In this document: piece by piece, positions 1 to 7,116 of the stretch | How the letters are laid out: the number at the start of each line of letters is the position of its first letter | Position numbering within the stretch: the stretch's first letter is position 1 | NCBI RefSeq assembly: GCF_000379065.1 | Contig: NZ_KB900614.1 | Coordinates: forward strand, 332,421-396,420 | DNA length: 64,000 nt | Source of the DNA: Salinispora mooreana | Lineage (GTDB): Bacteria; Actinomycetota; Actinomycetes; Mycobacteriales; Micromonosporaceae | Reading direction: 5' to 3' | Translations under genes and position numbers: made by a program | The notes under the pieces: model-generated | What the model was told of the DNA's origin: nothing | Databases searched by the model: none | What the model saw: only the letters and a program-made list of their open reading frames with translations

Positions 1-272
1 ACGGTGGGCGTACCCACCTCGGCCCAGAGGTGTCACCGCTGGCCCAACTGACCGCTGGAATCGGTAACGACACCCGGACCGAAGGGGCCTGGCGGGGCAA
101 GCTGCTCGGCACCTACTCGCACGGACCAGCCCTGGCCCGTAACCCGGCCCTGGCCGACCTGCTGCTGCGCTGGGCAGTCGGCGTCAACCAGCTCCCCCCG
201 CTGGATGACACCTGGTCGAACCGGCTCCGCGCCGAACGCCACGCCGCAGTGGCCGCCGCCGCCCGACCATGA
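1..272 (+). CDS. gatD: Lipid II isoglutaminyl synthase, glutamine amidotransferase subunit GatD (C-terminal part)
   Basis: The window opens inside this gene. The frame that starts at base 3 reads GGRTHLGPE and later LLGTYSHGPALARNPALADLLL, the C-terminal signature of CobB/CobQ-like class I glutamine amidotransferases of the GatD type. GatD supplies ammonia to MurT, which amidates the D-glutamate of lipid II in peptidoglycan synthesis. The His in YSHGP is the expected catalytic-triad histidine. Only about 90 residues are visible, and the nucleophile Cys and the usual murT partner lie upstream of the window. The stop TGA overlaps the ATG of the next gene (ATGA), so the two are probably co-transcribed. 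A cobyric-acid-synthase-like paralogue is the alternative. Confidence 0.8.
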   Translation, partial: GGRTHLGPEVSPLAQLTAGIGNDTRTEGAWRGKLLGTYSHGPALARNPALADLLLRWAVGVNQLPPLDDTWSNRLRAERHAAVAAAARP

Positions 273-1060
273 CCCACGACGGCCGCCGCGACACCCCCCG
301 CGGCGACCACCACGATCCGGGCGCCCCCCACCACCTCGACCGCCGGGAGCCTGCCGCTGTCCCGCCCCGCTGGTGGCGGGGGCGGGGCCCGGCGGCCTAC
401 CGGTTCGGCCTGCTACTGCTCCTGCTCGCCGGGTTCGGGGTGGCGCTGCTCGTGGTTCCCCGCCCGGACCCGACCGCCCTGCCCCACCTGGCCAACCAGT
501 TGGGCGGGTACGCCCCGGTCACCGCGATCGCTGGCGGCACGCTCCTGCTTGTTGCGCTGGTTCCCCGCACCGTCATCACCCTGGCAGCCGGTGCCCTCTT
601 CGGTGCTGTGGAGGGGGCCGCGTACGCGCTCGGCGCGGCACTGCTGGCAGCCGCCATCGGCTTCACGGTCGGTCGGTTCCTCGGTCGGGAGTTCGTCGCC
701 GACCGGATTCGCGGTCGCCTCGCCCGGCTGGACGGCTGGTTCACCCGACAGAACGTGCTCGGCGTCGTCACCGTACGACTGCTACCGATCGCCGGCTTCG
801 GCCTGGTCAGCTACGGCTACGGCACCACCGGGGCGCGGGTGTTGCCGTTCCTCGTCGGCAGCGTCGTCGCCTCCGCGCCGACCGCCTTCGGATACGCCGC
901 CGTCGGCGCCGCGGTCACCTCGCCCGGCGAGGTCAACTGGTTCGCCGCCGCCCCGGCCGGGCTCGGCCTGATCGCCAGCGCGGTGCTCATCCACCGCTGG
1001 TGGCGCGCCGAGCGGGCCAGTGTGGCACGCCGCCCAGGACGGACTCCACGTCGGCGCTGA
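269..1060 (+). CDS. TVP38/TMEM64 (VTT/DedA-superfamily) membrane protein
   Basis: A 263-residue integral membrane protein. A polar, proline-rich N-terminus of about 45 residues precedes a hydrophobic segment near 48-68. A VTT domain follows, with the characteristic glycine-rich re-entrant region (LAAGALFGAVEGAAYALGAA, about 109-128), the basic FLGREFVADRIRGRLARL stretch and LLPIAGFGLVSYGYG. The C-terminal helix is followed by an Arg-rich cytoplasmic tail. Family members belong to the DedA superfamily of lipid-scramblase-like proteins; the substrate here is unknown. The start overlaps the gatD stop by four bases, implying translational coupling. A strong hairpin lies downstream. Confidence 0.85.
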   Translation: MTHDGRRDTPRGDHHDPGAPHHLDRREPAAVPPRWWRGRGPAAYRFGLLLLLLAGFGVALLVVPRPDPTALPHLANQLGGYAPVTAIAGGTLLLVALVPRTVITLAAGALFGAVEGAAYALGAALLAAAIGFTVGRFLGREFVADRIRGRLARLDGWFTRQNVLGVVTVRLLPIAGFGLVSYGYGTTGARVLPFLVGSVVASAPTAFGYAAVGAAVTSPGEVNWFAAAPAGLGLIASAVLIHRWWRAERASVARRPGRTPRRR

Positions 1061-1146
1061 CCAACGCCCCCAGGTCGCGGCGGGGTCACGGCCGGCAAGC
1101 TGGGTGCACAGCCGCGCCGTGGGGTGCCGGGGCAACACCCACATCA

Positions 1147-1203
1147 ATCATGGAGTTGTGGTGGGACGGCCCGGAGAGCGCCGCCCCACCACAACTCCAT
1201 GAT
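1147..1203. terminator. Long perfect hairpin between convergent genes
   Basis: Arms 1147-1165 and 1185-1203 are perfect 19-base reverse complements (ATCATGGAGTTGTGGTGGG and its complement). After one mismatch, four more pairs extend the stem inward, leaving a nine-base loop. It lies between the plus-strand VTT gene and the minus-strand leuS stop, so it is well placed as a bidirectional terminator. There is no T-run. The long, precise stem could instead belong to a dispersed palindromic repeat; I see no second copy in this window. Confidence 0.65.
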
Positions 1204-1229
1204 CAGCAGTGCGGGCCAACAAACGGACC

Positions 1230-4094
1230 TCAGGCCACCACGGAGACCATTCGGCCGCGGACCACGATGACCTTACGGGGTTCCTTGCTGGCCAGCGAGC
1301 CGGCGACCGCCTCCAGCGCCGCCGCCCGGACGCTCTCCTCCGTCGCGTCGGCCGGCACCTCGATCCGACCCCGCACCTTGCCGTTGACCTGCACCGGGTA
1401 CGTCACCGACTCGGCCACCAGCAGGGCCGGGTCGGCGACCGGGAAGTCGGCGTAGGTCAGCGAGGTCGGGTGGCCCAGCCGGCGCCACAGCTCCTCGGCG
1501 ACGTGCGGCGCGAACGGCGCCAGCATCAGCACCAGCGGTTCGGCCACCTCGCGCGACGTCTCCGGCAGCCGGGTCACCGCGTTGGTCAGCTCGATCAGCT
1601 TTGCGATCGTGGTATTGAACCGCATCGCGTCCATGTCACCCCGGACCCCGTCCACGATCCGGTGCAGGAGTCGGCGGGTCGCCTCGTCGGCCGGGGTGTC
1701 CACCACCCGGGACGCGCCGCTGCGCTCGTCCACAATCGCCCGCCAGACTCGCTGCAGGAACCGGAACGACCCCACCACAGCCCGCGTCTCCCAGGGGCGG
1801 GAGACCTCCAGCGGGCCCATCGACATCTCGTACACCCGGAACGTGTCCGCCCCGTACGCGGCGCACATCTCGTCCGGTGTCACCACGTTCCGCAGGGACT
1901 TGCCCATCTTGCCGTACTCGCGGTTGACCTGGACATCGCCCAGGTAGTAGGCGCCGGAGCGCTCGACCACCTCCTCCGCCGGCACGTACGCCCCACGCGC
2001 GTCGGTGTACGCGTACGCCTGGATGTAGCCCTGGTTGAACAGCTTGCGGAACGGCTCGAAGCTCGACACGTGCCCCAGGTCGTACAGCACCTTGTGCCAG
2101 AACCGGGCGTAGAGCAGGTGCAGTACGGCATGCTCGGCGCCGCCGACGTACAGGTCGGTGCCCCCGCAGTCGCCCTCGCCACGCGGGCCCATCCAGTACC
2201 GCTCGGTCTCCGGGTCAACGAAGCGGTCGGCGTTGGTCGGGTCCAGGTAGCGCAGCTCGTACCAGCAGGAGCCGGCCCACTGCGGCATCACGTTGGTTTC
2301 CCGGGTGTAGCGCTTCGGACCATCGCCCAGGTCCAGCTCCACCTCGACCCAGTCCCGCCGTCGCGACAGCGGCGTCTCCGGATTCGACTCCGCATCCGCG
2401 GGATCGAAGGTGCGGGGTGAGAAGTCATCCACCTCGGGCAGCTCGACCGGCAGCAACTCCTCCGGCAGGGCGATGGCGGCGCCGGTCTCGTCGTACACGA
2501 TCGGAAACGGCTCACCCCAGTACCGCTGTCGGCTGAACAGCCAGTCCCGCAGCCGGTAGGTCACCGCGCCCGAGCCGTGGCCCTCCGCCTCCAGCCAGGC
2601 GATGGTCCGGGCCTTGGCCTCGGCGATGCCCAGGCCGTTCAGGTCCAGGCCGCGTTCGGGTACCGCGCTGTTGATGGCCGGACCGTCGCCGGTGTACGCC
2701 CTGCCGGCAAAGTCCTCCGCCGGCGCGACGGTACGGACGATGGGCAGGTCGAACACCTCGGCGAAGGCCCAGTCCCGCTCGTCCTGACCGGGCACCGCCA
2801 TGATCGCGCCGGTGCCGTAGCCGGCCAGCACGTAGTCGGCGATGAAGATCGGAATCTGGGCCCCGGTGACCGGGTTGGTGGCGTACGCGCCGATGAAGAC
2901 GCCGGTCTTCTCCCTCGTCTCGGCCTGCCGCTCGAGGTCGGTCTTCGCCGCGGCCACCTTGCGGTAGCCCGCCACCGCCGCCCGCGGGCTGGCCTGCCCG
3001 CCGGTCCAGGCCTGGGGAACCCCCGCCGGCCAGGCCGCCGGTACCAGTTCGTCCACCAGGTCATGCTCGGGCGCCAGCACCAGGTAGGTGGCACCGAAGA
3101 TCGTGTCCGGCCGGGTGGTGAAGACGCTGATCCGCTGCTCTCCCCCCGGATCCGAAGCCGAGGCCGAGGTGGGGAATTCGATGTGCGCGCCGATGGAGCG
3201 GCCGATCCAGTTCCGCTGCATCAGCTTGATCGGCTCGGGCCAGTCCAGCTTCTCCAGGTCGTCCAGGAGCCGGTCACCGTACGCGGTGATCCGCATCATC
3301 CACTGCTTCAGGTTCCGCTTGAAGACCGGGAAGTTCCCCCGCTCGGAACGGCCGTCGGCGGTGACCTCCTCGTTGGCCAGCACAGTGCCCAGCCCCGGGC
3401 ACCAGTTGACCGGGGCCTGCGAGACGTACGCCAGCCGGTGTTGGTCAACGACGGCCCGCTGCTCGGCATCGGTCAGCTCACCCCACGGTCGCCCGTCCGG
3501 GGTGCGCCGGGAGCCGCCGGCAAACTCGGCGATCAGCTCGGCGATCGGGCGGGCCCGCTTCGCCTCGCTGTCATACCAGGCGTTGTAGATCTGCAGGAAG
3601 ACCCACTGGGTCCAGCGGTAGAAGTCGGCGTCGATGGTGGCCACCGAGCGGCGTTCGTCGTGGGCCAGCCCCAGCCGGCGCAGCTGCGCCTTGTACCGGG
3701 CGATGTTCGCCTCGGTGGTGGTACGCGGGTGGGTGCCGGTCTGCACCGCGTACTGCTCAGCGGGGAGCCCGAAGGCGTCGAAGCCCATCGCGTGCAGCAC
3801 GTTCCGCCCGGCCATCCGCTGGTAACGAGCGAAGCAGTCGGTGCCGATGTAGCCCAGCGGGTGACCGACATGCAGCCCGGCACCAGACGGGTACGGAAAC
3901 ATGTCCAGTACGTACAGCTTCTCCGCTGCTGCCCGCGGATGCTCGGGGTCGGCCAGCGGGCCGGTCGGATTGGGGGCGTGGAAGGTGCCCTCGCGTTCCC
4001 AGGTGTCCTGCCAGCGGCGCTCGATCTCGTCGGCCAGAGCCGCCGTGTAGCGGAAGGGGGGAATCTCGCTGGCCGGTGCGGCTGCCTCAGTCAT
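1230..4094 (-). CDS. leuS: Leucyl-tRNA synthetase
   Basis: A 954-residue class I aminoacyl-tRNA synthetase that charges tRNA-Leu in the cytoplasm. The HIGH-type motif is HVGH at about 75-78 (after PYPSGAG). The KMSKS-type loop is KMGKS at about 729-733. The CP1 editing domain lies between them, including [20 protein letters not shown] and the [15 protein letters not shown] region. The start chosen is the ATG at 4094 behind GAGGAG; a longer in-frame reading to 4202 runs through the leader terminator and is rejected. Expression is predicted to be controlled by the upstream attenuator: leader peptide 4238-4276, terminator 4186-4211. Confidence 0.97.
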   Translation of the reverse strand: MTEAAAPASEIPPFRYTAALADEIERRWQDTWEREGTFHAPNPTGPLADPEHPRAAAEKLYVLDMFPYPSGAGLHVGHPLGYIGTDCFARYQRMAGRNVLHAMGFDAFGLPAEQYAVQTGTHPRTTTEANIARYKAQLRRLGLAHDERRSVATIDADFYRWTQWVFLQIYNAWYDSEAKRARPIAELIAEFAGGSRRTPDGRPWGELTDAEQRAVVDQHRLAYVSQAPVNWCPGLGTVLANEEVTADGRSERGNFPVFKRNLKQWMMRITAYGDRLLDDLEKLDWPEPIKLMQRNWIGRSIGAHIEFPTSASASDPGGEQRISVFTTRPDTIFGATYLVLAPEHDLVDELVPAAWPAGVPQAWTGGQASPRAAVAGYRKVAAAKTDLERQAETREKTGVFIGAYATNPVTGAQIPIFIADYVLAGYGTGAIMAVPGQDERDWAFAEVFDLPIVRTVAPAEDFAGRAYTGDGPAINSAVPERGLDLNGLGIAEAKARTIAWLEAEGHGSGAVTYRLRDWLFSRQRYWGEPFPIVYDETGAAIALPEELLPVELPEVDDFSPRTFDPADAESNPETPLSRRRDWVEVELDLGDGPKRYTRETNVMPQWAGSCWYELRYLDPTNADRFVDPETERYWMGPRGEGDCGGTDLYVGGAEHAVLHLLYARFWHKVLYDLGHVSSFEPFRKLFNQGYIQAYAYTDARGAYVPAEEVVERSGAYYLGDVQVNREYGKMGKSLRNVVTPDEMCAAYGADTFRVYEMSMGPLEVSRPWETRAVVGSFRFLQRVWRAIVDERSGASRVVDTPADEATRRLLHRIVDGVRGDMDAMRFNTTIAKLIELTNAVTRLPETSREVAEPLVLMLAPFAPHVAEELWRRLGHPTSLTYADFPVADPALLVAESVTYPVQVNGKVRGRIEVPADATEESVRAAALEAVAGSLASKEPRKVIVVRGRMVSVVA

Positions 4095-4185
4095 GGCTCT
4101 CCTCGCTTCAGTCGGCGCGGATGGTCTCGTGCGGTGTCGGTCGACGCTCGCCACCGGCCGGCGGGACCGGGCCGGCGACGGGCAC

Positions 4186-4211
4186 AAAAAAGCCCCTCGC
4201 ACAGGAGGGGC
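4186..4211 (-). terminator. Rho-independent attenuator terminator of leuS
   Basis: On the minus strand GCCCCTC and GAGGGGC (plus coordinates 4205-4211 and 4192-4198) form a perfect 7-bp stem with a six-base loop. Six T residues follow directly (4191 to 4186). It lies about 90 bases upstream of the leuS ATG and downstream of the leucine-rich leader ORF. This is the architecture of transcription attenuation, and T-runs are rare in this GC-rich sequence. Confidence 0.85.
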
Positions 4212-4212
4212 C

Positions 4213-4247
4213 GCCGTGCTGTCGCGCGCTCAGCGCATCAGCACGGC
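4213..4247 (-). promoter_or_regulatory. Leader hairpin overlapping the leuS leader-peptide stop
   Basis: GCCGTGCTG and CAGCACGGC (4239-4247 and 4213-4221) are perfect 9-bp complements flanking a 17-base loop. The 5' arm covers the last codons and stop of the leader peptide, the expected position of a pause or anti-antiterminator stem: a ribosome resting on the stop blocks it, and one stalled at the Leu codons does not. The competing antiterminator pairing was not modelled. Confidence 0.6.
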
Positions 4248-4276
4248 CCGATAAGAAGCAGGAAGACTCCGGCCAT
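4238..4276 (-). CDS. leuS leader peptide MAGVFLLLIGPC
   Basis: A 12-codon ORF with three consecutive leucines (CTG CTT CTT) flanked by Val, Phe and Ile. CTT is a rare leucine codon in GC-rich actinobacteria, so two in a row should sense charged tRNA-Leu strongly. A -10-like TACACT ends seven bases before the ATG, so the mRNA is probably leaderless and translated from its first base. The stop falls in the 4213-4247 hairpin and is followed by the terminator. Short leucine-rich peptides ahead of leucine genes are the classical attenuation sensor. No protein-level evidence exists here. Confidence 0.8.
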   Translation of the reverse strand: MAGVFLLLIGPC

Positions 4277-4283
4277 GCCCCGG

Positions 4284-4289
4284 AGTGTA
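4284..4289 (-). promoter_or_regulatory. -10 hexamer TACACT of the leuS leader transcript
   Basis: TACACT fits TANNNT and ends seven bases before the leader ATG at 4276, so transcription would begin at or next to the start codon. No clear TTGACA-like -35 is visible at the usual spacing. Confidence 0.55.
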
Positions 4290-4332
4290 CCCCGCCGGCC
4301 CCCGGGAGCGCGCCCGCGGCCACCCGGGCTGG

Positions 4333-4689
4333 TCATCCCCGGCCCGCCCGCCGGCGCACCGCTGGGACCCGCCCACCGAGTTCGTCGTAGCGCGTGCTCT
4401 CGGCCAGCGGGCTCCCCGCCCGGTAGGCGGCGCGGGCCAGGGCGTACCCGCCGACCGGCGCCGAGACGAGTTGCAGCCCGACGGCGACCAGGCCCACCAG
4501 CACCGTCCGGGGGCTGGGCAGCAACAGCAACACCGCCAGCAGGACGCAGATCAGGCCCAGGCTGCCGGACTTCGCGACGGCGTTCATCCGGTTGTAGACA
4601 TCGGGCAGTCGGATCAGCCCAAGGGAGCTGATCACGATCAGGCTGACGCCGATGACCAGAATCACGGAGGCGAGCAGCATCCGGATCAT
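4333..4689 (-). CDS. mnhG: Mrp-type Na+/H+ antiporter subunit G
   Basis: A 118-residue membrane protein with the subunit G signature LGLIRLPDVYNRMNAVAKSGSLG at about 23-45, three hydrophobic segments and an Arg-rich tail. It is the last gene of the six-gene antiporter operon, and its start overlaps the mnhF stop by four bases. MnhG is a small structural subunit of the hetero-oligomeric Mrp complex, which exchanges cytoplasmic Na+ for protons. Its 3' end is only about 45 bases from the leuS leader -10, so the leuS promoter abuts or lies inside the mnhG 3' region. Confidence 0.93.
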   Translation of the reverse strand: MIRMLLASVILVIGVSLIVISSLGLIRLPDVYNRMNAVAKSGSLGLICVLLAVLLLLPSPRTVLVGLVAVGLQLVSAPVGGYALARAAYRAGSPLAESTRYDELGGRVPAVRRRAGRG

Positions 4690-4943
4690 GGCCGCCGCCG
4701 ATGCACCAGGCGGGCCAACGCGACCGTGGCCAGGAAGCTGACCAGGGTGCCGGTGAGGACCAGGTCCAGCAGTCCGGGCGTGTCCAACCGAACCGCCAAC
4801 ACCGCCACCGCCGCCAGGAACACGAAGAAGCCGTGGTCGAGCGCGGCGGCGCGGTCGGCGTCAGTGGGGCCGACAATCAGCCGGCCGAGCACCACGGTCA
4901 TCGACAGAGCGAGCACCACCAGCACCACGTCGAGCAGGAGCAT
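4686..4943 (-). CDS. mnhF: Mrp-type Na+/H+ antiporter subunit F
   Basis: An 85-residue protein with three predicted transmembrane helices and the subunit F motif VGPTDADRAAALDHG at about 24-38. It starts three bases after the mnhE stop and overlaps mnhG by four bases. MnhF is a small membrane subunit required for assembly of the Mrp complex in other bacteria. Length is normal for the family. Confidence 0.93.
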   Translation of the reverse strand: MLLLDVVLVVLALSMTVVLGRLIVGPTDADRAAALDHGFFVFLAAVAVLAVRLDTPGLLDLVLTGTLVSFLATVALARLVHRRRP

Positions 4944-4946
4944 CCG

Positions 4947-5333
4947 TCACCCACCTCCCTCACTACCGGTCCGGCCGCCGCCGACCGGTCGGACGGCAGC
5001 CAACAGCCGCCCCTCCAGCTCCGCCACGGCGCGGCGAAACGCCGTCGCGTCCGCGGCGTACATGCCGTGCACCCACATCACCCGCGGGTCCCGCCGCACC
5101 GCCAGCGCGAGGGTGCCCGGGGTCAGGGTGACGAAGAGCGTGAGCAGAGCCACCTCGGTGTCGGTCCGGGCGCACAGCGGAACCCGCACCACCGCGGGCT
5201 GCAGCCCCAGGCCCGGAGTGACGATCTCCCGGGCCACCACCAGGTTCGCCTGCACCAGCCGACCCGCGAACCAGGCCAGAAACCCCGCGATTCGCGCGGC
5301 CCGGACCGCGGCCCGCCACACCACGCCACTCAT
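4947..5333 (-). CDS. mnhE: Mrp-type Na+/H+ antiporter subunit E (short form)
   Basis: The ATG at 5333 overlaps the mnhD stop (ATGA) and gives 128 residues. The body carries the subunit E core: VQANLVVAREIVTPG, then LLTLFVTLTPGTLAL, then the cytoplasmic WVHGMYAADATAFRRAVAELEGRL. Typical MnhE proteins are around 160 residues and have extra N-terminal hydrophobic helices. Those are missing here unless the in-frame extension to 5441, which overlaps mnhD and is Arg/Gly-rich rather than hydrophobic, is used; I reject that extension. Function is inferred from the core and the operon. Confidence 0.88.
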   Translation of the reverse strand: MSGVVWRAAVRAARIAGFLAWFAGRLVQANLVVAREIVTPGLGLQPAVVRVPLCARTDTEVALLTLFVTLTPGTLALAVRRDPRVMWVHGMYAADATAFRRAVAELEGRLLAAVRPVGGGRTGSEGGG

Positions 5334-6796
5334 CGCCCGCTCACCGCCCGCACATACCCAGCCGGCTCCAGCAGTCCCGCCGCGGCGGCGTCGGCCACCT
5401 GCAAGAGCGGCCCGCCCAACGGCCCGAGCAACAGCGCGCACCCGCCGAGCGCCAACGGCGGTCCGAGCAGCGCCAGGCCGGGGCGGGCGGTTCGCTCCCG
5501 GGCCGCTCGCGGCACCTCGCCCCAGAACGCGATGCCCCAGATCTTCAGCATCGACAGCAGCGTCACCAGGCTGACCAACACCGCCACCATCAGCACGAAC
5601 CAGTCACCGACCTCGTTGGCGGCTCGCAGCACCAGAAACTTGGCGAGGAACCCGCCGAACGGGGGCAGACCGGCCAGGGACAGGGCGGCGACGCCGAAGG
5701 CCAACGCGAGCAGCGGGTTGGACGAGGCCAGCCCACCCAGCCGGCTCAGCCGGTCGGTGCCGCGGGTGGCCCGTACCACCGCCGCGCACAGGAACAGTGC
5801 CGCCTTCACCAGCACGTACTGGGCCAGGTAGAAGATGGCGGCGGCGAGACTCGCGGCGGTGAACAGGGCGAGCCCAAGCAGCACGTACCCGATCTGGCTC
5901 ACCATGTGGAAGGCCAGCACCTTCCGCATCGAACCGACGCCGATCGCGCCGAGCACCCCGATCACCATGGACGCCAGCGCCACCGCCACCAGCAACGGGT
6001 GGTACGCCGGATCACCGCCGTACAACACAGCGTAGATCCGGATGATCGCGTACAACCCCACCTTGGTGAGCAGGCCGGAGAAGAGCGCGACGACCACCGG
6101 TGACGCGACCGGGTAGGCGCGGGGCAGCCAGTCGTGCAGCGGCACGAGCGCGCCCTTGAGCGCGAACGCCAGCAGCACGACACCGCCGGCGACCGCGGCG
6201 GCGGGGACCTCCCGGGCCATCCCGGCGAGGTCCGCGAGCCCGACCGTACCGGTGACCCCGTAGAGCAGTCCGACACCGGCCAGCAGGATCGTGGAGCCGA
6301 GCAGACTGGTGGCGACGTACACCCGGCCCGCGCCGGCCCGCCCCGGGCCGCCGGAGAGCGCCAGCAGCACGTAGGACGGAACGAGCATGACCTCGACCAG
6401 CACGAACAGGTTGAACAGATCGGTGGTGAGGTAGGCGCCGTACGCGCCCGCCGACAGCACCATCGTCAGCGGCAGGAAGGCCTGCCGGCGATCGTCCCCG
6501 GTCCCGGCGGCGGCCACCAGGCAGGCGAGCACCACCGTCGCCGAGACCGTGACCAGCAACGCGCTCAGTGGGTCGGCCGCCAGGGTGATCGCGACAACCG
6601 GCGGCCAGTCCCCGACCCGAAGCACCGGGACCTCGCCGTCGCAGGTCGCCAGGAGCAGGACGACACCCACCGCGATGACCGCTGCCGTGGCGAGCAGCGC
6701 CACCACCCGTCGCAGCACCAGCCGGCCGGGGAGAGCGAGCAGGACGGCGGCGGCGAGTAGCGGACCCACCAGCGGAACAATCAGCAGGACGCTCAC
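5330..6796 (-). CDS. mnhD: Mrp-type Na+/H+ antiporter subunit D
   Basis: A 488-residue NuoM/NuoN-like proton-translocating subunit with about 14 hydrophobic segments. Family features include LVEVMLVPSYVLLALSGG (the Glu of TM5), KGALVPLHDWLPRAYPVASPVVVALFSGLLTKVGLYAIIR and the FHMVSQIGYVLLG segment, with buried Lys, Glu and His residues of the ion pathway. The GTG at 6796 is chosen because it forms a GTGA overlap with the mnhC stop; the six-residue longer reading has no such support. MnhD and MnhA are the two large ion-translocating subunits. Confidence 0.95.
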   Translation of the reverse strand: MSVLLIVPLVGPLLAAAVLLALPGRLVLRRVVALLATAAVIAVGVVLLLATCDGEVPVLRVGDWPPVVAITLAADPLSALLVTVSATVVLACLVAAAGTGDDRRQAFLPLTMVLSAGAYGAYLTTDLFNLFVLVEVMLVPSYVLLALSGGPGRAGAGRVYVATSLLGSTILLAGVGLLYGVTGTVGLADLAGMAREVPAAAVAGGVVLLAFALKGALVPLHDWLPRAYPVASPVVVALFSGLLTKVGLYAIIRIYAVLYGGDPAYHPLLVAVALASMVIGVLGAIGVGSMRKVLAFHMVSQIGYVLLGLALFTAASLAAAIFYLAQYVLVKAALFLCAAVVRATRGTDRLSRLGGLASSNPLLALAFGVAALSLAGLPPFGGFLAKFLVLRAANEVGDWFVLMVAVLVSLVTLLSMLKIWGIAFWGEVPRAARERTARPGLALLGPPLALGGCALLLGPLGGPLLQVADAAAAGLLEPAGYVRAVSGR

Positions 6797-7116
6797 CGCG
6801 GCCCCCCGTCCCACGTCTCCGGTGGTCGACTCCCCCGCCGGGAGGCGCGGCGCAGCAGCCGCAGCAGGTAGACGGTGATGCCGAAGGTGATCACAATGGC
6901 GGTCAGGATGAAGGCCTGGGGCAGCGGGTCGGCGCTCTCCGAGCCCCCGCCGTCAGCCGGCGGCTCGCGCCGGTGCAGCCCGCCGGCGGCCAGCAGAAGC
7001 ACGTTCACCGCGTGTCCGAGCAGCACGAAGCCGAGCACCAGCCGCAGCTGCCCGGGGCGAAGCAGGAGGAAGACGCCGGCCGCCACCAGCACCCCGACAA
7101 TCAGCGGCCCGCTCAT
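6793..7116 (-). CDS. mnhC: Mrp-type Na+/H+ antiporter subunit C
   Basis: A 107-residue NuoK-like subunit. It has three transmembrane helices, the LGFVLLGHAVNVLLLAAGGL segment near 28-47 and the conserved DPLPQAFILTAIVITFGITVY segment near 63-83. A Gly/Glu/Asp-rich loop (about 48-62) separates helices two and three. The ATG overlaps the mnhAB stop by four bases and its own stop overlaps mnhD. Confidence 0.94.
   Translation of the reverse strand: MSGPLIVGVLVAAGVFLLLRPGQLRLVLGFVLLGHAVNVLLLAAGGLHRREPPADGGGSESADPLPQAFILTAIVITFGITVYLLRLLRRASRRGSRPPETWDGGPR

Noticed and set aside
4095..4202. 36-residue N-terminal extension of leuS
   Set aside because: It would translate part of the attenuator leader. 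The ATG at 4094 has the ribosome site and family N-terminus.
2577..4631. 684-codon plus-strand open frame over leuS
   Set aside because: Shadow of leuS in another frame; composition is Arg/Gly/Pro-rich and has no recognisable motif.
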